DNA of 64,000 nucleotides. It comes from Krasilnikovozyma curviuscula. Its lineage: Eukaryota; Basidiomycota; Tremellomycetes; Cystofilobasidiales; Mrakiaceae. The position numbers and the translations under genes were made by a program. This document shows positions 10,768 through 23,363 of this stretch, piece by piece; position 1 is the stretch's first letter; every line of letters begins with the position of its first letter. Location of the stretch: assembly GCA_014825775.1 (NCBI GenBank), contig MVAQ01000027.1, forward strand, positions 62,001 through 126,000. The letters run 5' to 3'. The notes under the pieces were generated by a model. The model was not told the DNA's origin and did no database searches. It saw only the letters and a list, made by a program, of their open reading frames with translations.

Positions 10768-13427
10768 TTAAGTCCCCGATCTTCTTTGTCCTCCGAAAAC
10801 CTCAAACTTTCCATCTCTCACGATGCCGACACCGCCGTCCTTGAGCTCAATCAAACCCTGCACCTTCACAGCACTTCCTCCTCGAGCTAGGCTATCGAGT
10901 GGTAGAGCTTCGCCGTCATAGTCGAGCCGTTGACCATCTCGGACGCTCCAAGTTCGAACGATGCCGTCTTGGCCACCAGCGATGATGGATCCTGAGCTTG
11001 AATGGTGAATGATTGGTAGAGACGAGGAATAGCTGTTGTTGTGTCCGTGAAGAGATATTGAAGGCGAAGATGGAGAACTGAAACGAAAATCATAGATGTC
11101 AAGCTGCTCAAAAAGCAACAGCGGCAAGTCAGTGTGTCTGCCGTCTTGATTCCAGGCAGGATGACGAGTGAACGCGCACCTTCCCATCCATGGTGGAAAC
11201 ACACAACTGCCCCAATCCGTCATTGACAATGTCAACAAATTTGACAACGGGCTTCTTCAGATTGATAAACTGCACCATCTTGATACCCGTGATCTCCTCA
11301 TCCGTCTTCTCACGCAAAGGAACAGGGAGACGCCAACCACCGTCTTCCTCCGCCACAAACTCGTGGTTTCTCAGATCAGGGTTTGAATTAGGGACGAGCG
11401 CATCGAATCGTGGACGACCAGTGAGAAATGTTGCGTTGCTGCGGTTGGCGTTGTACCTCGCAGACCCTGGGCCAGAAGAGCTACCAGGAGGATATCGACT
11501 ACGGTCGCTGTGACCTCCGTGGATATAATGTGGGGGAGGAGGTTGGTTGCTAGGAACACTACGTTCTGCTGAAGGTGTAGGGAAAGCCTGTCGCGAGTCG
11601 AAGTTGAGGATTGCTCCGTTTCGGAGACCCAGTAGAAGGACTTTCGAATTTTTCTGAGAATTCAAGGGTCAGTAGGTTTTTCCCAAAAACGTTAGGTTGA
11701 GACCTTACAGGATGAGAGTATGGATGTCTTGTGATGGCTGACAAAGAGCAGATCAGAGATGGGTTATGTTGAGTCAGAGTACGCTTTTCATCAAGGCAGT
11801 TATGGCTTACCCATCACAGAAGAGCCGGTCTTATGAGTAGTCATATAATCTCCATTTCGCGTTCCATTATGATCCCCAGGATTCTCGCTTCTTTGAGCGG
11901 TATGAAAGATAGATTGAGCATAGAGGAACTTCATGTCGCAACCTGACAGCAGACAAGAGATGAAAGAAATGATATAGCTTAGAGATGAAATGGCTGATTA
12001 GAAATAACTTACCCAATCCAACACTAACACCATCGCCTAGATACGCACTCCAAACATCCGTCGCAGTCCTAGGTCGTACCATCAATGTCGGAGCAGAATC
12101 TTCATGTTCACCTCCTTCGCCTCCGAACAGATGTTCCTCCATATCGCTAACACGTCGGAATGACGTACAGATGGGGGTTCGCGTGGGTGGTTTCGGGAGG
12201 GGTGCGAGGAGCAAGAGGGGCTGAGGTCCGAACGTCGTTACAATGTAATGATCTTGCCAGCAACTTAACGCGCTGATTCTAGAGCCGCCTCCTAGAGTGC
12301 TGAATTCCGTTCTCCATCCAAAGAGGTACCGAGAATCCCAAGAGCTGCGATTTTCACCATCATCGTTCTCGCTGATGCCTTTTGAGGGGAGCCAGAGCGA
12401 GTACACTGTTCCATTGGAATCTCCAGCTAAAATCATGTCGCCTTCTTCGTCGGACCCAGAAGTTGGTGGTGTAGTCGACTCCCTTTTTCCAGTAGATGAT
12501 GGGACAGGAGAGGGAGTATGAAGTGTGGTAATGAAGGCTGAAGTGTGGCTGAGTGGAATTGACCATTGGGCTGCGTGCAGTGCTTGCGCCTTTGACGGCG
12601 ACAAAAGACGGGACAGGATAAAGGCACTTATCAAAAGTGTCAAGTCAAGAGTGAGAAGTACCGCTGAAAGGTCAGGTGTAGCACTAGACTTACTCCTCAT
12701 AAACTCTCGTGACAAAATAAGAACTGCCAGCTCCAGAGTACCGAATGAGTTTGTCTCTCGCTTGCAAGAAGCTTGTAGGACGGCTGTACCTGCTTCCGTT
12801 ACTGATGCTCGTTTTTCGTTTCTGATCTTCGAGTGGAAATGTGTCGGCTGATGATTTCTCCGACAATCTGGAAGGTTTACTGGATGGATGTGAGTTCTTG
12901 GATTTCTTGAACAAATTCTGAGTAGCAACTGGCCGACTCGAGTGAAGTGCCTTCTCCTTCCCTTTAGCTTTGTTAGACACGCTGGACTGAGAAATACTGC
13001 CCTTCGTTCCGGACGACGAAGCCACTGCATTTCCGGCTGGAACTTCGACCACTGTGCTTGTCATTCTCAAGGTGGCTAACCTGGTACTATTCTTCTGGTA
13101 TCTGGAAACTGGTCCGTCCCATTGACTGGACACATCTTCATCATTGAAGTCTTGTTTCTCAGGGAGAGGAACGCTGTCCCAGTTATCATGTGCCGACGAC
13201 AACCCTGAAGTTCCAAATCTACCTCTTCCACTCCTTACAGCTACAACAGGTCTATTGTCCCATCCAGAATGATCATTCGGATCTCGAGGCTGCTTCTCTT
13301 TGGGAGGAGGTCTAGTATTGGATGAGAGCGTGTTTGGTAAAGTTGGAGGTCGATATCCAGCTGGGAAGTACTTCTTTCTCACGGGATCGTAAACAAATCC
13401 AGGTAACGTGGGTCCAAGTGATGCCAT
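10768..13427 (-). CDS. WD40-repeat protein resembling DCAF4 (DDB1/CUL4-associated factor)
   Basis: The N-terminus LPGFVYDPVRKKYFPAGYR matches the PGF-x-DP-x-x-x-RYF motif of DCAF4/WDR21 proteins, putative substrate receptors of CUL4-DDB1 ubiquitin ligases. A long Ser/Lys-rich region follows (residues about 25-240). Diverged WD units come next: MILAGDSNGTVYSLWL, KVLLLGLRNGAILNFDSR, GLGQLCVSTMDGKVRV and GSIIAGGQDGIVRTWSV. The coding end is TGA at 10768. At least six introns are required; those around 11650-12010 are only roughly placed. The propeller signal is convincing. The DCAF4 name rests mainly on the N-terminal motif and general layout, and I see no clean WDxR box. Confidence 0.6.
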
Positions 13428-13692
13428 CTATCCCTGATTTGACATGAATGAGGAAAATTTTGCTGATTCTTCTAAATGCTGTTGGAAGTGGAAGCGCCTC
13501 CACACCAAATTTCCTGCGTAAGGTTGACACAAAACTGACTCGAGCTAGTGGTGTCTCATAGAAATCTGGCGGTAAATCCCATTCAGTTATCTACATCCTA
13601 GTGCCATGAAACCATTCATTTCCGAGCTTTGCCTGAAATCTTCGCACTCATCTTTCGCAACACATCAAAACATAACAACACTTTATTCATAC

Positions 13693-16600
13693 TCACGTGG
13701 CAACTGTGAAAGGATCCATGTTTCCATCCTTTAAAGTCTCCAAGCTCGTCACTCTAACCAGCTCTAAGTAACTGGTCAGTCGCTGGATCCTAGCCTGAAC
13801 GAAATCCTGGTAGATCGAGTATCGCTCATCAGCGACGATCGTGGGCAGGTCTAGTGCTAGTTGAAGATTGCTAGAGCAGGACAGAAAACAGGCATTAGTT
13901 ATAAAAAGTTCGGAAGAGGAAATGCGCCTGAAAGAAGCTAACCCAGCGATGATGTCTCTCGTCTCAAACAACAGGCTGTGAAGCCTGAACACAAGTTCGG
14001 GCACGAAAATATGACGAATTCTTGATAGTTCAGCTTGTCGACGTTCATCTGCAACATAAAGAAAGAGGACATGAGGTATTGACTGGCAAAAAATATAGCG
14101 ACAGCCGCTCACCTTCGAGGCTCTCCATGTCTATCTCCAAATCATACTTTAACCAGTCCGTCGTCAATAATTCTATCGTAAGACTCCTTGTCTTGGCAAC
14201 GACATTGGTGAAGTTCTTTAACCAGTCCAGCTGATCAATTTTAAGTGTACTAGATAATGCGAAGCATGGATAAGCGACAAGAGATGATAACCATTCCACG
14301 GGTAACTCACTGTTCACTGGGCTTCTCGCTCCAGACTTCCGAGCATTTATTGTAAAGCTCCAGTATCTGGAATAGCATAGTATGATGAAGGTGTTCACTA
14401 GCATGAGTTTCGTACGTTGCTTCTATTCCTTCAGCTTTCGCGGCAATGAGGGCGCGTTTGAGGAAATCGGCTGGGAGACGCAAAAGTAGATCTTTTGCCG
14501 CGTGGACCTTTCCAGCAGCTACAAGGAAAGAAGACTTCATAGGTATTAAGAAAAGTGGAGAATAGCAGCGGAAAACTCACAGAGGAAGTATCGAACCAGT
14601 GCATTAGCTTGAATCAGAGCGTCAGAGAATGTATCTGAAGTCGCAGTGAGCCATTCGAGGGACCGTATGAGAGTATGATCAGGTCCACCTTCTTGAACAT
14701 CAATATTGAAATCCGTTACATCTGGCTCCTCAGCGTCTAAGCCAGGTATCGACTGCAGATTATGTCAAGTCAACCAGAGCGCTCACCAAGTGTATGAGAA
14801 GAAACACTCACGCTGAAAACTTCGTCCAGAACAATACTGACAACGAGTCTAGCAACTCTCCTTCCATCTAGTCCATTTCCTCTGCCTCTCTCCAACGCGT
14901 CTTTCTTGCCTTCGAACACACCAGCGAGGTAACGAGCGTAAGCCTCCTCACCTTCGACATCACCCAGCGCCGCGCAGTAGATCGGTATTAGGATGCCCTT
15001 ATGCTCTTCATTTGAGGACTTGAGGATTTCCACGTATGTAATTATTATTTGTTGAGAGGGAAGGGCGGGGGGCGCGAGATTGAGGAGACGAAGGTAGATG
15101 ATGAGGTGGGTGAAGAACCGGAGGAGGGATGGATACAGACTTGGCAGAGAATTGAAATAAGAATTCGAATATGATTTTTAATCATGACAAGAGTTGAAAA
15201 CTTACTCGGGGGAGGTGCTTTCTTTGAGTCCATCTAAGCTCGCAGCAAACGACTCGATGAGGACATCAGACTCCTTTAGCGCAACACGCATTTGAGTCGT
15301 CCTATACGGATGCCTAGCTTGCATACTACAAGGTCAAACAGGTCATTAGTATGAATATGAGAAATCAAATAGGTTAGGTATGCTGGTCAAACTCACGCAA
15401 TGCCTTCACCTTCCCAAGCCAATATGGCCTTAAAGATCTCCCTCACAGACTCGTCTTCCAGATCATCTACTCTATCTGAGCTGATTCGATCATCAGAAGC
15501 TCTCGAAAATTCCTCATACCAAAATCCACCAGCCTTTCGGAGCTCAACGTCGATTCTGGAAGACGAAAAGCAGTAACATCAGGGTTGCAGCCAGGAGACT
15601 GCGTAAGAAATCAGAAGACGCACCGTTCTTCAATTAGACAGCCGATTCGAGCCCATACTTGATCTTCCCAATCTCTACACACCGGCAACACAGCTGGTAG
15701 GTAGCCTGTCAGGACACCATAGATCGCTCGTTCGTAAAGCGGCAGCGCATTCTAAAATGATTATAAAAAAACGCCACAAAGTAACCAGTTTTAGAAATTT
15801 AATAGTGAGTATGAGAATTGCGCAACTTACATTGGCAGCCAGACTTCTTCCAACTTTTTTCCATAGTGTCCGTCGCTTCTCGCCACCTTCCATTTCCTCT
15901 TCCTCGTCGTCACTGACCATCTCATCCTCATCTTTGCTAGACAACCCACCCATCCACCAGCCACCAACACTTGCTTCCAGAGCGGCGGCCCTCCATGATT
16001 GGTCGTTTGCGCGACATTGAGCTGAGAGCAAAGGTAAACGACCATGTCGAAGATGAGTGTACAGAGTTGGTAGTAAAGCCAAGAGGTGATTCTGGACAGG
16101 AGTTCGAGACAAGTCAAAGAATGCACAGGTCGAAAACATGCGAATGAATGACTCACCGAATCTTCAGGACCAAGACTTCCACCTCCTCGAACACCTCTAG
16201 CTCGTACACTCGCATCAGGATCTAAACTTTTGACCAACCCAGCACTAACACCTTTTCCACCCGTCCTTTTGCCCTGCTTCACCAGCTCCAGTGTTTCTAC
16301 AGCGTAGCCTTGTTTTCGTTCCGTCAAACCTACAGACTTGGAGGACGATGAAGAAGGCGAGTTTTGGAGGGATTCGCGGATGATCATGAGTTCTGACAGA
16401 GAGGGTGAATTGGATATTATGCTCTGTATGAGTGATAAGGGAGGGGTGTAGGGATTTTGGGAAAGAAGTGACTGAGGTGAAGCTGTTACATCTGGAGGAG
16501 TGAGACGCTCGCTGTGTATTTTTTTTCGAGGGACGATACGATGGGGGTCAGGACGCATCACACTACAAACCATAATGATAAAACGCCAGACTTACGCATA

Positions 16601-16901
16601 CAGGGAATGTATCAGGCTCCAAGTTGATCTTTCCAGGTTCATAGCTTCAATTTGAGCTGGACTGAGAGGAGGGGCTGTTGATGAGAAAGAAGCAGCCTCT
16701 TCGACCCTGATAACAGCAAAGCAACAGGACAAGTAAACAATCACAATCAAATGGATACTGAAAGGGGGTCATGACTCACATGTCTCCTAATATATTCCCC
16801 CATTTGAGAGCGAGTCCGCTCTGTTCGTCGAGCAGTTCATCCAGCGACGACGCCGCCTTAAACTCATTCAAGACTTCAGCAAACGCCTCGAACGCAGCCA
16901 T
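13693..16901 (-). CDS. NUP84: nucleoporin of the Nup84/Nup107 family
   Basis: An alpha-helical scaffold subunit of the Y-complex (Nup107-160/Nup84) of the nuclear pore. The start (MAAFEAFAEVLNEFKAA) leads to an acidic-aromatic segment. Family hallmarks follow: a segment ending SWRAAALEASVGGWWMGG (residue about 270) and VCRDWEDQVWARIGCLIE, equivalent to the CxDWEDxLWA block of Nup107. The C-terminal LPTIVADERYSIYQDF, then LDPF-like NMDPFTVAT before TGA, matches the family's ADERYxLY end. About a dozen short introns interrupt the gene. ATG 16901 is the only good start ahead of the first conserved helix. Confidence 0.85.
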
Positions 16902-17268
16902 TCTCTACACCAATACCGATCAGAAAAGTCACCAATTGAGTTGGGAGAAAGGGGGCTCTAAAGGTTGGTGAAGGTGGGTGTTGCAAGTTCAGCGACGAGC
17001 AGTCCTCGACGGTCAACTGGAGAATTCCGAAAAAGAACAAAAGTCAAGAGGCTTGTCTGGAACACCTTAGATTTTTGTTTCAATTTAATTGTGACTGCTG
17101 CTGAGGGTCTGAGAAGGTAGGCTCCTGCTCTATCTAGCTCTCGAATACTTCGAGCTGAGTTGTAACTCGACGAATTTGAAGCCTCTATTGACGGACTGCC
17201 GTTTCTCAGCTCAGAAATTTTCTCGGTAGAGACTTGTCTTGAGCTTCTCCCTGGTCCTTGGACCGAAA
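16902..17268. promoter_or_regulatory. divergent promoter region of the NUP84-like and cyclin genes
   Basis: About 370 bases lie between two divergent start codons. No additional gene is seen. A short in-frame TTG extension upstream of the cyclin ATG is not used. Confidence 0.4.
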
Positions 17269-18561
17269 ATGGTGACTAGAAACCACTCTCAATGGCTCTT
17301 TGAACCATCAGCTCTGGGAAAGACGCCAGCAGCAGATGATGGATTTGACTTCCTGAAGGAGATGGAGGAGAGACGGAGGTGTGTTAGGCTCATGACTAGG
17401 ATGGCAATGTCGATGCAGGGATTACCTCAAACTGGAGACTTGGGATTCACAGTATCAACGGCGGCACAGTACATCCACCGTTTCTACATGAGGCAGAGTC
17501 CTGTTGATTACCAATTTCAAGTAAGTATGAGATGTTCCTTTCTCTTCCTTAGGTTTAGTCTCATCTATTCCCTTTCGTTTGCAGAATATGGCTGCAACAA
17601 CTTTATTCTTCGCTCTCAAAGACACTGAAAATGGCCGAAACCCTAAACATATCGTGCACCTCCTCCTCTCAAAGATGTTTCCGAACGAAAAAATTACACA
17701 AGATCACAAAGACTGGCAACGATGGATTGCAACCATCCTCCAAACAGAAGAAGCCTTGTTTTCAGCGCTGTGCTTTGATTTCGTCTCGGAGGGACATCCA
17801 CATTCGAGGTACGCGGAGGGAGTCAGGAAGTTGCACCCTGGTAGCAAAAAGGTGAGAGATCCAAGAACGGGAGACATTTCGGAAAGACCAAAGTGGGAGC
17901 AATACGGGAAGACCGGATGGGGCCTGATAGATGACTCGTCAGTTGCATCCTCGTTGTGTTTGTGAAGCAAATACTAAGCCCTAATTTGACCATTCCATTC
18001 TAATATTCAGCTTTCCAACACCGCTGTGCCTGCTGCAACCCCCCAACGTCATCGCCTCAGCCGCGTACATCCTCGCGAGATTCATTATTGACGGCATCCC
18101 ACCCGCTCAGACTCTTGCTACGTATAGCGAATGGCAGCATAACTTTCGATGGGCAGATGACCCTAGTGAAGCGGATTTTAAGCATGATGTCGTCGGTGAG
18201 TTATTCATTCTTGTCTCTTGTCTTTGAGCAAATCCATCCGCTAACCTTCTTGTTCATCAACTAACAAGCGGCAATGCGATGGATCCTCCACACACCACGA
18301 AATGCGACAGTGGTAGGACCTAATGGAGAAATAAAACCCAGTAGCACCATCAAGACAGAGTGGGAATCCTTCTTCCCCCCGCCGATAACAAGCCTCGACA
18401 GCATCGCCAACCCGGTCGTTTGGCCTTTTGTTGAACCTACTACCCCACCCATCAAGGTTGGAAATGGAATACATGCTATCTCTTCTAACGGTGATGCTGA
18501 TGAGGATATGAAAATGGCTAAGGAGGAGGATAGAGCTACAAACGTGGTGCTGGAACAGTAG
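17269..18561 (+). CDS. cyclin T/K-like protein (Pch1 type), partner of a transcriptional CDK
   Basis: A C-type cyclin expected to activate a CDK9/Bur1-type kinase acting on RNA polymerase II in the nucleus. The first cyclin fold starts with QWLFEPSALGKTPA, as in WxFTxEQLxxTPS of cyclin T/K. It continues through VSTAAQYIHRFYMRQSPVD, the signature around the kinase-binding helix, and NMAATTLFFALKDTEN. The next exon has HKDWQRWIATILQTEEALFSALCFDF, matching the end of the first fold. Introns lie at about 17521-17583, 17940-18009 and 18197-18268. The second fold is shorter and more diverged. The C-terminus is acidic and ends VVLEQ. I do not separate cyclin K from cyclin T. Confidence 0.75.
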
Positions 18562-18698
18562 GACTTTCTCTGAGTCACACTGATGTTGTATGAGATTCAT
18601 TCTGTATCAACAAAAGTATTATATTCACGTACAACAATGCAAGAATGTTCTATCAAAATGAATAAAAAAAACAGGTACAATCGATCGTGCGTGTGTTT

Positions 18699-20247
18699 TC
18701 ATCGTTTCCTCCTTACCAGTGTCTGTTCCAACATCTCGTTTTTCCTTTCAGCACCATCTGTCAGCCTCACCCCGAGCCCAAAACATTCTTCGTTGCTGCT
18801 CTCCAACATCTCTCCTACAAGACCCTCTTCCTCATCCTCCCCCTTGCTTCTCCACCGCACATTGGTGGTTGACCCTCTGCGACTGCCTGCAATCGCCGTT
18901 GAGCTGTCGCCTCCACTGGCTATGCTGTTCCTCCTCTCGCCCTGGAAAGTCGACGGAGGAGGTGCGGATCTGGTGCAGAAGCCGGCGGAGTGGAGATTGG
19001 AATACGCGGACGACGACGGTGAGATGGAAAGGTTGACATCCGGCGGGAAGGACGGCGGTCCCGAACTAGGGAAGAGTTCAGATGATAATTTCGGTGGGAT
19101 CGACTTCGGGGATGTTTCAGAGTAGATACTATTGCGGTTGTGTGTTGGGATCATCGACGACGTCGTAATTTCTTCAGGATGATGTTGTGACGGGGTCAGC
19201 AGTTTGTCGGCAGTGCTGACACTGCTGCTGCTCGTGTCACGCAGCATGCTCTCCCCCAATGCCCAATCACTAAATCGCTCTTTCCCATACTTTATCACCC
19301 TCCCTGTCTGACTCGATGGCTTGTCAGGAGCAGGAGGAAGAGCTAAGTCGCCCATCGGGATCGCGGGTGACGGGAGCAAGATCTCAGAGTCATACTCGTC
19401 CTCCATACATGACGAGTGATAGCTCGATCCCGAATACTGGCGCTGGTGATTTGTTTTCTTCGGACTTGAAGAAAGCGGCTGAGACTGACCGCTGGATTTT
19501 TTGCGATAGGGTACTGGCACACGCTCGTTGTCGGACTCGTCATCGTCGCTGAGAGGTCTGTCGGAGAGGGAGAACTTTGATCGATGACTTAGAGAGTAGT
19601 TGGTTGGAAATACAGGCGGTGTTATAATGGTCGGTTGTGATTCTGGGCTTGTTAATGCTTCTAGCGCCGGCGGCTCCACTTCGGACTCTCGAGGCTTGAG
19701 CACTTTAGAGTACGGTAACGAGGTGATCTCCCTCGCATTGTGGAATATGTCAGAAAGACCAAGATGTCCTATCTAAATTGAGGTTAAAGTTAAACAGCAA
19801 AAGTCAAACACAAAGTTCTGAGCCAATCTAGTCGCTGTACATTATGCATGCTCACCTTTCTCTCTAACTCTTCTACTTTTTTCTCCACTTCTAAAGCTGA
19901 ACGTGCCTTTTTTCCATATTTCTTACTGTTGATGTAGTTGACAACAGCATCCTGTGCCTGTTGGATCGAGCTGGGCTGATTGGTTGTGCGAGAAAGAATG
20001 GTGACTACTTCCAAAGCAGTAGCCCCAGTGAAGGCTTGACCTGGACCAATGCACCATTTTCGTATTGCAGAGGGATTGATGGGTTGATCAGGAATTGCAA
20101 TGAAGAGCAGCAAAAGTAAGTTTCTGAATTTAGTACGCAGTTCTCCAGTGCAAGAGCAGCGATCAGCCGGGTGATTCTAACCTGGCAAAGGCATCCTTCC
20201 CACTCCACAAACCTGAAGTATTACAGTGACCAAACAGTACCGTTCAT
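18699..20247 (-). CDS. protein of unknown function: helical N-terminus, coiled coil, long disordered tail
   Basis: I reconstruct the start from three pieces: ATG AAC G at 20247, a 31-nt exon, and the next exon beginning RNLLLLFIAIPDQP. Joined, the start reads MNGLWSGKDAFARN followed by LLLLFIAIPDQPIN, with clean GT...AG sites. Residues about 1-75 look like a compact helical domain (WCIGPGQAFTGATALEVV). A short coiled coil follows (ALEVEKKVEELERK). After one more intron, about 340 residues are Ser/Pro-rich and disordered, with many acidic-Ser and RRxS-like sites that could be kinase targets. I do not recognise the N-terminal domain. The length and composition suggest a fungal regulatory or scaffolding protein, but no function is assigned. 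Confidence 0.65.
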
Positions 20248-21384
20248 TGCTTCTTGAGAAGGGTACAGCGAGGTGCAGTTGGATGAAAAGGAGAAGAAAA
20301 GATAATCGTCCTTTCGCAATCGAGTCGGTGGCTTGAGAATGTTATTTACGCCCAAATTCTCCTTCTTCGACGTCGATGTTCTTCTTTCCTCGGTCTCTTT
20401 CTGTTGAGTCCAGCGTAGATAGCAGTGCAAGTGGCAAAAGGGAATGGTGAACAGATAATTCTCCCCAATGCGATGGGTGCGTCAAGCTCTACAACAGCGA
20501 GCAACAGACATGCTGAAAGAGCGCGCGCTACTCGCACGTGCGAGCTGTCCGAAATAAAAACAAAGGAAAACACGTCTGGGAAAGGTGACGGGCTTGGGAT
20601 TCGAGGTGGCATAATGTATACCAATTTCATAATACTAAACATACAGTTACTCTCCTTTGATTGGGAAAGTTCTGAATCTGTTCGTGGCTCGTCGAAGATG
20701 TGAGCGAGCTGAGTCTCCGCGATCAGGAGCAATGTGTAGATAGAAATCCGTAGATTGGGACTCAAAAAATTCAGACCTCGTAAAATCACATTCAACCTAA
20801 AGTTATGCTTGCCGAAATTATACGTAAAATTATGAGTACTTAATCACAGCAATGGCGGTTTATAATGAGATTAGCGATCAGAATCTGGAACGAACTCTGA
20901 CGTAGAAGAAAAAGAACCAAATCAGTATTTAATTCATCAAATTTAGGTCTACATCAATCTTCTCAGGTTAGAGTACGTCTGTTGGAGTGGGGGTTTGTTT
21001 CTCCCTCCAAAACGCAACGAAACGACTAATAGAGACAGTGATGGAACATCTTGAGTGTGATGAGTTTGGCGAGCAGTGAGAAATGGTTGGTGATGAGACC
21101 TCGTCAATGAAGTCTTTCCTATCATATTAGTCGTGAAGCAGCTCATCACAGGTCTTTGTTACAAATTGAGTCAGAAAATGATGACGCTCGTCACTGCAAG
21201 GGCGCCAGACTCCTGCGCAGAGTTGTGCCTTGTTTACATTGTGTTGGTCAAACTAACCTAAGGAAGCCCTTATATTCAAAATAGGAATCCTGCTGTTTCA
21301 ATGGACACTTAGGGCTTAGCCTGAGATCGGTCAGTCGACCATAACAAATCTTTGGTTAGCTCCCACCTCCCACCTGCTACGAAG
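20248..21384. promoter_or_regulatory. 1.1-kb divergent intergenic region
   Basis: The region separates the unknown minus-strand gene from IBA57. It contains a minus-strand ORF (20346-20795) ending in an Arg-rich stretch and a plus-strand ORF (20425-20703). Neither resembles a known protein or has a good start context. From 20780 to 20950 the DNA is AT-rich. An upstream non-coding exon of IBA57 may lie here. Confidence 0.35.
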
Positions 21385-22728
21385 ATGACGCTTTTCACTC
21401 AGGGCACAAAACTGGGCCATGTTTCAGTCTTAAAAGTGTCGGGGAAGGATGCAGTCAAGTTTTTGAATGGAGTGACAACCAATAAGATACCTGAAGCAGG
21501 TCCTTCGAAGGTCCTTAGTCGAATCGCTAGTTGGCATGCCGTTTTGAACGCTCAGGTAAATTCATTCTCACACAAACTTCATAGCAAAATCTTAGAATAT
21601 ACTGAGTGAATTGAATGTACCGTTCAACAGGGTCGAATATTGCACGACGTCCACATCCATCCGCTCCCGACAGAAGCCCCGCAGCCATTCCCAACATACC
21701 TCCTCACTGCCTCGTCCTTGAACCCGACACCAATCCTACCACTATTCAAGAAGTTTGTCCTGCGTTCCAAAGTGTCGTTGACGGACGTTTCGAATGAATG
21801 GGACGCTTGGGCACTTTGGGGGGCGAATGCTAACCAATCGGGTCTGTCGATACGGGAATGGAAATGGGGCAGTGGTGGGATTGAGCCGCTGTATAGTGAG
21901 AATGATGCTGGTGAAGATGAAGACCTAAGGAAGTACGTCGGTGGCTGGGATATGAGAACGCCTGATATGGGTTGGAGAGGATTGGTAAGGAAGGATGAGA
22001 AACGTGAGTGCTCCTCTACTGTCGAGAGGTGTGGTATCTTCAGTATAGAATGAACCCAACCTCTGATTGGATTTCTGTTTAGCTCCTGGGTTGGCACCCT
22101 CTTTTAATCCTGTCACCGAAGAAATATATCGTCGACACCGTATAACACAGGGCGTTGCTGAAGGTCCGAAGGAGCTGATACCAGGCTCTTCACTGCCGAT
22201 AGAGAGCAATATGGACATCATGGGAGGAAGTCAGTGTCCTTGTCGTGCGCTCTGTGTACCGGCCGAGTGATTGACGATTTGAGCTTTTCTCTTTCGGCAG
22301 TCGATTTCCATAAAGGTTGCTACGTGGGCCAAGAGCTGACCATCAGGACATTTCACACGGGCATCACTAGAAAACGAATTCTGCCTATCAAACTATACCC
22401 AACAACCACATCGTCAATACCACCGCCCCTGCTCCCTGCGCAATCCTCCATCTCATACCGACCCTCCAACCCTTCACCGACGGCGCCCAAGCGCCCTAAA
22501 TCAGCTGGCAAGATACTTAACACGTACTGGGACTCTGAGAGTGGTATAGCGCGTGGATTGGCGCTCGTCAGGCTTGAGATGTGTGAAGGCCACCTGTCCG
22601 TCCAAGCGACGGCGGAGGAAGGTGGGCTAGAATGGGCAATCGAGCCTGCGATTGAGAACATGGGGTGGTGGCCTGTAAAGGGGGATACCAATATTGAGAC
22701 GAGGATTGGGAATGAAGGTGATGAATGA
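21385..22728 (+). CDS. IBA57: IBA57-like folate-binding protein for mitochondrial [4Fe-4S] cluster assembly
   Basis: A member of the GcvT/YgfZ fold that works with Isa1/Isa2 in maturing mitochondrial 4Fe-4S proteins such as aconitase and lipoyl synthase. The N-terminal fold shows [18 protein letters not shown]. After introns at about 21555-21631, 22003-22081 and 22230-22301 comes [19 protein letters not shown], and then the diagnostic [15 protein letters not shown], which contains the K-G-C-x-x-G-Q-E signature of the family. The stop is at 22726-22728. ATG 21385 places the fold almost at residue 1, and I see no normal mitochondrial presequence. A short upstream spliced exon may supply it. Confidence 0.85.
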
Positions 22729-23363
22729 GATGAGATCAGACTTTCGCATTCGATGGGAATATTGTTTACAAGCACAACACCGCAATTTTCTTGAGCACCT
22801 TGACCAAGAAGATCGTTTTTGAATCACAATTGATCATTGATCTTTTAATTGCTCCATTTCCTTTGCCAAATTAGCCTTGTTAAAAATGCTTCCTGCACTT
22901 GCAAGTCGCACACTTCAAGATCTACTAGTCGTTCACGGGGGGCGCAATCTGAATGGAGGTGGTTCATACAGATTATCTGATAGGATCTTCTGGATCAAAG
23001 AGGGTTCTCCTTTCTTAAACTTGAAGCAGAATGTCTTTGGGTTCCAGGACAGGCTGCTGCGAGAAACTTCTGCTCGAGGCAAGGTTTGACTAACTTTGAG
23101 GTTAAGGTCGAGCTGTCGGGATGGAGAAGTGGAAAGTGGAAGTGAGAGTCTCCAATCTGTGTCGAGGTTTGTGGTATCAAGAGTAAAAACGTCTTGTCCA
23201 AGGTGTGTGGGGCGTCGTTCGGGTTTAGGGAAGCGTCGCAAGCAATATCTCCATACTTTGCTTTTGAGTCACCACGAGGTTCAAAATTTTGCAGTGAGGT
23301 GAGTTTACAACCCCTGTGATGACTCTCTAGTAAACCGTCTCACTTCAAATTCCCTGTAGCAGT
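22729..23363 (+). promoter_or_regulatory. upstream region of the cystathionine lyase gene
   Basis: About 635 bases lie between the IBA57 stop and the next ATG. A minus-strand ORF (22933-23241, about 100 codons) has no recognisable homology and no conserved start. A palindromic Gcn4-type heptamer lies near the downstream gene and is listed separately. Confidence 0.4.
23265..23271. promoter_or_regulatory. candidate Gcn4/bZIP site (TGAGTCA)
   Basis: The heptamer matches the TGASTCA site bound by Gcn4/CPC1-type bZIP activators of amino-acid biosynthesis. It sits about 95 bases upstream of the ATG of a sulphur amino-acid enzyme. A single heptamer can occur by chance, so this is only a candidate. 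Confidence 0.35.

Noticed and set aside
20346..20795. Minus-strand ORF of about 150 codons with a hydrophobic stretch and an Arg-rich end
   Set aside because: No homology to small membrane or ribosomal proteins, no supported splice partners, and a position in a divergent promoter region.
22933..23241. Minus-strand ORF of about 100 codons between IBA57 and the cystathionine lyase gene
   Set aside because: No recognisable domain and biased, low-information composition; it lies in the promoter of the downstream gene.
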